Below are positions 60,018-64,000 of a DNA stretch of 64,000 nucleotides, one piece after another. The notes below the pieces were generated by a model. That model had not been told where the DNA came from. It saw only the letters and a list, made by a program, of their open reading frames with translations, and searched no databases. How positions within the stretch are numbered: the stretch's first letter is position 1; every line of letters starts with the position of its first letter. The stretch comes from Larsenimonas salina (GTDB lineage Bacteria; Pseudomonadota; Gammaproteobacteria; Pseudomonadales; Halomonadaceae), in the NCBI RefSeq assembly GCF_023736155.1, contig NZ_JAMLJJ010000002.1, positions 248,001 through 312,000 on the forward strand, written 5' to 3'. The position numbers and the translations under genes were made by a program.

Positions 60018-62210
60018 ATGAATTTAACGCTTTCCTCGCGCTTTTCACGTACGCCACTGGCCATTGCCGTTAGCCTCGCCGTCACTTCTGTACCGCTTGC
60101 CGCGCAAGCTGAAACGGCCACGACGACCGCAACAGCTACATCGACGGCCTCAACAACTACATCGACGGCCACTACACATGCGAGCTCCGACCGGGAAAGT
60201 ACCATCACGGTTCAGGGGAACCGGCTCTATGATATGGTCTCCACCGAGCAAAACGGCGGCTACAGCGCGGATGCGGCGACAGTTGGCACCAAGACCCCAG
60301 CGGCACTTAGAGACATTCCGCAGTCGGTCAGCGTGGTGACGCGCGAGGCAATGGACGACCAGAACTTCGATACGCTCGATGAAATGGCCAAGCGCACACC
60401 AGGGCTTCGTGTTCTTTCCAACGACGACGGGCGCTCCTCTATCTATGCGCGAGGCTATGAGTACGACGAGTACAACATCGATGGTTTGCCCGCACCGATG
60501 GCCAGTATCTTGGGCACCGTCCCTAACCTGTCGGCGTTTGACCGGGTCGAGATCATGCGCGGGCCGTCTGGGCTGTTCAACAGTACCAGTGAAATGGGTG
60601 GCATCATCAACTTAGTGCGTAAACGCCCGACCGATACGTTCCAGGGCCACGTGACCGGCCGTTACGGCAGCTGGAATCAGCACTACGAAGAAGCCGACTT
60701 GTCCGGTCCGATCGATAAGGACGGCCGCATCCGGGGGCGGATGGTCATTAGCAACAACGGCTCGGATGGGTACGTCGATGAAAACGAGAACAAGCGCCAG
60801 ACCTTCTACGGCGCGCTCGATATCGATCTCGACGAGGCGACCACATTGTCGCTGGCTTACCTTCGTCAGCATAAAGACATCGTGGTCAATAACGGCGTGC
60901 CGACCGACAGCGACGGCAATCTGCTGGACGTCACACGTTCTACCTTCGCCGGAGCCGACTGGAACAGCTTCGAGATGCAGAGCAACGACTACATTGCCGA
61001 GCTGACGCATCGATTCGATAACGGCGGCTATGGCCGCATCGGCGCACGCTATTCCGACCGCTCGGCCAACTTCAACTATGCCTATGGTCGAAGCGCTCTT
61101 GCAGACGATGGCACATTTACGGCCGTAGGTCTGGGGGGCGACGTCGACCAGAAGTCGCTTTCACTCGATGCAAGTTACAGCCAGCCGTTCGAAGCGCTCG
61201 GCAACGTCAGTGAGTTCGTGGTCGGGGCCGACTACAAGCGCTATGAGACCGAAACGTTCCAAGCGGTCTCCAATCTGGGTGACACGACGCTCGATGACAT
61301 CAATGACATCACCTATGTCGATGTGGCGGAGTCCGGTACGCCGCGTACCGATAATCGAACCACCCTTGAAGAGTACGGTCTTTATTCCAAGCTGACGTTC
61401 CGGCCGATCTCGTCACTGGCGTTGATCGCAGGCGGTCGTGTCAGCGCCTATAAGCAGCGCGTGACCGATCACACCGATAACAGCGTTTCGGATCGCAGCG
61501 GTGAGGGCAATTTCACGCCCTACGCCGGCCTGGTGTACGACCTCGACAGCCAGCACTCGCTCTACGCCAGCTACTCCGAAGTGTTCAAGCCGCAAAGTGA
61601 TGCGGTTGATGCCAACGGTGACCTGCTTAAACCCCGAAAAGGGACGCAATATGAAGTCGGGGTCAAGGGCAGCTACTTCGACGGCGATTTAAATGCACGC
61701 ATCAGCGCATTCCGTCTCTATGACGACAACTACGCGGCGTCGGTGCCTAATGAAGGCTATTCGGCCGCCATTGGTAAACGTAAGATTCAGGGCGCCGAGT
61801 TCGAAGTTACCGGTTCGCCGACCGAGAACCTCGATCTGATCGCTGGCTACACCTATATGGATACTGACGTAGAGAGCGGTGACAGCGAGGCGACCTTCCT
61901 GCTGATGCCGAACAACATCTTCAACGTCTGGGCGCAGTATGGCTTCAAGGGCGGCGCATTCGATGGCTTCCACGTTGGTGGGGGCGTGACGGCTCTGAGC
62001 GACTTCAGTTCGAGTCAGGGAATCGAGGCACCGGGTTACGCGGTTGTCGATGCCATGGTCGGCTACGACTTCTCATCGAATCTGAAAGGTCAGCTTAACT
62101 TTAACAATATCCTCGATAAAACTTACTACACTCGTGTAGGAAGTACTGGTACGTTCAACATGTACGGTGCGCCCTCCAACGTCGTGGCCTCGCTTCGCTA
62201 CGACTTCTGA
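60018..62210 (+). CDS. TonB-dependent siderophore receptor
   Basis: The 730-residue protein has a signal peptide (cleavage near AAQA, residue 32), a Thr/Ala/Ser-rich low-complexity linker (33-57) and a plug domain. The plug contains AALRDIPQSVSVVTREAMDD, VEIMRGPSGLFNSTSEMGG and NLVRKRP. A 22-strand type barrel follows, ending in the terminal Phe of ..VASLRYDF. It imports a ferric siderophore across the outer membrane with TonB energy. The TonB box is not obvious. The Fur box upstream and the EntA-like and SIP genes downstream suggest a catecholate or mixed siderophore. Confidence 0.92.
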   Translation: MNLTLSSRFSRTPLAIAVSLAVTSVPLAAQAETATTTATATSTASTTTSTATTHASSDRESTITVQGNRLYDMVSTEQNGGYSADAATVGTKTPAALRDIPQSVSVVTREAMDDQNFDTLDEMAKRTPGLRVLSNDDGRSSIYARGYEYDEYNIDGLPAPMASILGTVPNLSAFDRVEIMRGPSGLFNSTSEMGGIINLVRKRPTDTFQGHVTGRYGSWNQHYEEADLSGPIDKDGRIRGRMVISNNGSDGYVDENENKRQTFYGALDIDLDEATTLSLAYLRQHKDIVVNNGVPTDSDGNLLDVTRSTFAGADWNSFEMQSNDYIAELTHRFDNGGYGRIGARYSDRSANFNYAYGRSALADDGTFTAVGLGGDVDQKSLSLDASYSQPFEALGNVSEFVVGADYKRYETETFQAVSNLGDTTLDDINDITYVDVAESGTPRTDNRTTLEEYGLYSKLTFRPISSLALIAGGRVSAYKQRVTDHTDNSVSDRSGEGNFTPYAGLVYDLDSQHSLYASYSEVFKPQSDAVDANGDLLKPRKGTQYEVGVKGSYFDGDLNARISAFRLYDDNYAASVPNEGYSAAIGKRKIQGAEFEVTGSPTENLDLIAGYTYMDTDVESGDSEATFLLMPNNIFNVWAQYGFKGGAFDGFHVGGGVTALSDFSSSQGIEAPGYAVVDAMVGYDFSSNLKGQLNFNNILDKTYYTRVGSTGTFNMYGAPSNVVASLRYDF

Positions 62211-62266
62211 TCGCATCACGCTCGAGGCTGGCGCTTGTTTGGCCTCGAGTCGCGTGGTATCACGAC

Positions 62267-62296
62267 AACCCCGATGCACCCGCATCGGGGTTTTTT
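62267..62296 (+). terminator. Rho-independent terminator after the receptor gene
   Basis: CCCCGATGC (62269-62277), loop ACCC, GCATCGGGG (62282-62290), then TTTTTT. The next gene begins 19 bases later. Confidence 0.9.
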
Positions 62297-62314
62297 CATT
62301 GAAAGGGAAGCGCC

Positions 62315-62917
62315 GTGGCGTTGTCTCGGGTTCATGCGTTGTTTCAGCGTCTTCAGGCCGCGTCGCAGGCGAGGTGGGCCAATGCCGTGCTGTTTCTGGC
62401 GGCGCTGTGCGAAATCCTGATTCTGCCCCTGCCGATCGACGCACTTTTAGTGCCGTGGATGCTTGCCAACCCGCGCCGTGGCGCGTGGCTTGCAACGATT
62501 GCGTTGGCGGGAAACCTGCTGGCGGCGCTGATCGGCTACGGCGTCGGGGCGCTCGCGATGGAGAGCATCGGGCAGTCGCTTCTGGCCTGGACTGGCACGC
62601 TCGATCATTTCGAGGCGTTCGTTGCCACCATGCAGGCCCATGGTTTCTGGGCCATTGTCATGGTGGCGTTTACGCCTGTGCCGTTTCAGGTCGCGCTTTT
62701 AGGCGCTGGCGCCGCTCAGTACCCGCTTGCGCTGTTTCTACTGGCCTGCGCGCTGGGGCGCGGCGCGCGATTCTACGGGCTGGCGCTTTTAGTGCGCGTG
62801 GGCGGCGAGCCGGCGCTCTCTGTCGCGCGCCGACACGGCCGTGCGGCGATGGGCCTCGGGGCGCTTGCCTGTCTGGTGGTGGGTGGCGTCTATCTGTTCG
62901 GGCGGGTGCATTCATGA
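62315..62917 (+). CDS. YqaA/VTT (DedA-like) membrane protein
   Basis: The 200-residue protein has four to five hydrophobic segments and the VTT pattern: LPLPIDALLVPWMLANPRR, GNLLAALIGYGVGALAME, and FTPVPFQVALLGAGAAQ with GRGARFYGLALLVR. Relatives include YqaA and undecaprenyl-phosphate or lipid transport proteins. The role here is unknown. The start is a GTG with AAGGGAAG upstream. It sits between siderophore uptake and synthesis genes but has no known link to them. Confidence 0.85.
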   Translation: MALSRVHALFQRLQAASQARWANAVLFLAALCEILILPLPIDALLVPWMLANPRRGAWLATIALAGNLLAALIGYGVGALAMESIGQSLLAWTGTLDHFEAFVATMQAHGFWAIVMVAFTPVPFQVALLGAGAAQYPLALFLLACALGRGARFYGLALLVRVGGEPALSVARRHGRAAMGLGALACLVVGGVYLFGRVHS

Positions 62918-62945
62918 CCGCCCGCTGGTTGCGGGCGATCGATCG

Positions 62946-63740
62946 CTAGATCTGACCGAGGGTCGCGCCGCCGTCTAGGCGCAGGTCATGCAGGGTGATA
63001 TGACGGGCGCTGTCGGAGAGCAAATACAGGATGCCCTCGCAGATGTCGTCTGGGGCGGCAATGCGCTTGAGCGGAATGCCGGCCTTGTAGGTCGCGAGCG
63101 AGCCCTCGAGGGTGGTGTCGCGGTCGGCCGGGGACTGCCACATGCCGTGCAGCATGTCCGTGTCGGTGGAGCCTGGTGAGACCACGTTGCAGCGAATGCC
63201 GTACTCGGCAAGCTCCAGGCCCAGACAGCGCGTCATCTGAGTCGCCGCCGCTTTTGAGGCGCAGTACGCGCCCATCGCCATTCGGGGCGTGGACGCCGCG
63301 TTGGAGCTGACCACCACCACCGAGCCTTCCCGGCGCGTCATCATGCGCTTGCCTACCGCGCGGGTCAGATAGAACACCCCGTCGGTATTGACGCGAAACG
63401 CGTTCTGCCACTGGGTGTCGGTCAATTCAAGCAGTCGCCCCATCTGAAGCGTGCCGGCGACACAGGCCAGATGGTCGATGCGCCCGTGATGGGTCTCGGC
63501 GGCCGCGACCGCGTGTTCGACCGCTGCCGGGTCGCTGACATCGACGCCATGAACGCTCAGGCGGTCTCCTGCATTGAGGGTGCCGGCCGCCAGGGCCAGC
63601 GCCTTGGTGTCAAGGTCGAGCGCGGCTACATGCGCCCCCGCGTGCAAAAGGCGCTCCATCAGGGTTCGGCCGATGCCCTGGGCGGCGCCGCTGATAAGCA
63701 CGACGCGTCCGCCGAATTGTTGATCGAGAGCCTGAGTCAT
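62946..63740 (-). CDS. entA: 2,3-dihydro-2,3-dihydroxybenzoate dehydrogenase (EntA-type SDR)
   Basis: The 264-residue short-chain dehydrogenase has the NAD motif GAAQGIG (18-24), catalytic S145/S146, Y159 and K163 (AYCASKAAA). Its C-terminus has SPGSTDTDMLHGMW and ends LDGGATLG, which fits EntA closely. It makes 2,3-dihydroxybenzoate, the building block of catecholate siderophores. Its ATG overlaps the stop of the upstream SIP gene, so it is part of an operon that begins beyond the right edge. Confidence 0.85.
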   Translation of the reverse strand: MTQALDQQFGGRVVLISGAAQGIGRTLMERLLHAGAHVAALDLDTKALALAAGTLNAGDRLSVHGVDVSDPAAVEHAVAAAETHHGRIDHLACVAGTLQMGRLLELTDTQWQNAFRVNTDGVFYLTRAVGKRMMTRREGSVVVVSSNAASTPRMAMGAYCASKAAATQMTRCLGLELAEYGIRCNVVSPGSTDTDMLHGMWQSPADRDTTLEGSLATYKAGIPLKRIAAPDDICEGILYLLSDSARHITLHDLRLDGGATLGQI

Positions 63741-64000
63741 TCGTTTTCATCCATGATGCGATGGCGCTCCTGGTGGTAGCGCTCCTCGCTGAATTGATCC
63801 TTCCAGTACGGCACAGCGTAGAAGCGCCCCTTGGGCAGGGCGAGCGTGTTTCGAAAATGATCACGTAGTGCGAGTACGGCGCTGTTTTCGCCGCCGGCCC
63901 AGCCAAAGACCGTGACGCTTTCGTCAAACGACAGGGCACGGGCGGCCTCGATCAGGCGCGTCGACTCGCCAGCCGCCTGGGCGCCGCGGTAGAGCCAGTG
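63737..64000 (-). CDS. Siderophore-interacting protein, C-terminal part (partial)
   Basis: The last 87 residues lie in the window; the start is beyond base 64000. The frame reads VTVFGWAGGENSAVLALRDH, then ALPKGRFYAVPYWKDQFSEE and RYHQERHRIMDENE. This matches the end of SIP-type FAD reductases (ViuB family) that release iron from imported siderophores. The stop overlaps the entA start (ATGA). Because no start is in the window, the gene is easily missed. Confidence 0.88.
   Translation of the reverse strand, partial: HWLYRGAQAAGESTRLIEAARALSFDESVTVFGWAGGENSAVLALRDHFRNTLALPKGRFYAVPYWKDQFSEERYHQERHRIMDENE

Noticed and set aside
63610-63939. 109-codon open frame on the minus strand at the right edge
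   Set aside because: The correct frame there is the C-terminal part of the siderophore-interacting protein, which has no start in the window.

Overview
The window reads as a chromosome segment of a GC-rich gammaproteobacterium, most likely a member of the Halomonadaceae (Halomonas, Kushneria, Salinicola or Chromohalobacter type). This is inferred from the mix of glnE, talB, trhO, tpx and dgkA with TTT and TRAP/TAXI carboxylate transporters, DgcN/DgcA and several mechanosensitive channels, and from the gene styles. No rRNA or species marker is present. Genes are tightly packed, with many ATGA start/stop overlaps and classic GC-rich hairpin terminators. No insertion sequence, integrase, CRISPR array or origin was seen.

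The standout region is about 7.4-11.4 kb, a block visibly richer in A+T than the rest. It holds two reverse transcriptase genes in tandem (7727-9061 and 9061-11115, joined by a TGATG overlap), both with YVDD active sites. This is the layout of the DRT type 3 anti-phage system (UG3 RT + UG8 RT, Drt3a/Drt3b). Directly behind drt3b is what looks like a complete small RNA gene. A TTGACA / TATATT promoter lies inside the last codons of drt3b. It is followed by a hairpin, then a clean ACACACACAC run (11157-11166), a closing stem and a terminator hairpin. The AC run is boxed in by the predicted stems as expected for a reverse transcription template that would give GT-repeat DNA.

Layout of the rest. 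0-3 kb: end of a TctA permease, a GhrB-like dehydrogenase, an FCD regulator and an MpaB/DUF2236 protein. 3-7.3 kb: sugar porter, DJ-1/PfpI protein, tRNA-Arg(UCG), DUF3237 and AhpD-like proteins. 11.5-20 kb: diguanylate cyclase, BON-MscS channel, LprI-like protein, AraC regulator with LysE exporter, mntP behind a candidate manganese riboswitch, zinc-ribbon protein, and a PilZ protein with a degenerate HD domain. 20-23.4 kb: arsenic operon arsR-arsC-arsH-arsB with three 31-bp hairpin repeats between arsH and arsB. 24.7-28.9 kb: a three-gene envelope cluster (OmpA-like lipoprotein, five-helix membrane protein with coiled-coil tail, VWA-like secreted protein). 29-38.6 kb: YrhK protein, MscS, IMPase, Yip1, SulP + Usp, AcuI/YhdH-type reductase, dgkA, tpx, osmC. 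38.6-46 kb: glnE, trhO, a 49-residue membrane protein, and a D-amino-acid operon (dgcN-dgcA-aminotransferase). 46.8-50.6 kb: TAXI-TRAP transporter with DUF1850. 50.6-59.7 kb: degenerate GAF-GGDEF-EAL protein, LLM oxidoreductase, K+ channel, talB, dps, glycerate kinase, two lipoproteins, HIT protein, entericidin-like lipoprotein. 59.8-64 kb: Fur box, TonB-dependent siderophore receptor, VTT protein, EntA-like dehydrogenase and the end of a siderophore-interacting protein, i.e. the edge of a catecholate siderophore locus that runs off the right end.

Gene starts were chosen by ribosome binding site and overlap with the upstream gene, so several are shorter than the longest open frame. All functions come from motif and family recognition by eye; no search was run.
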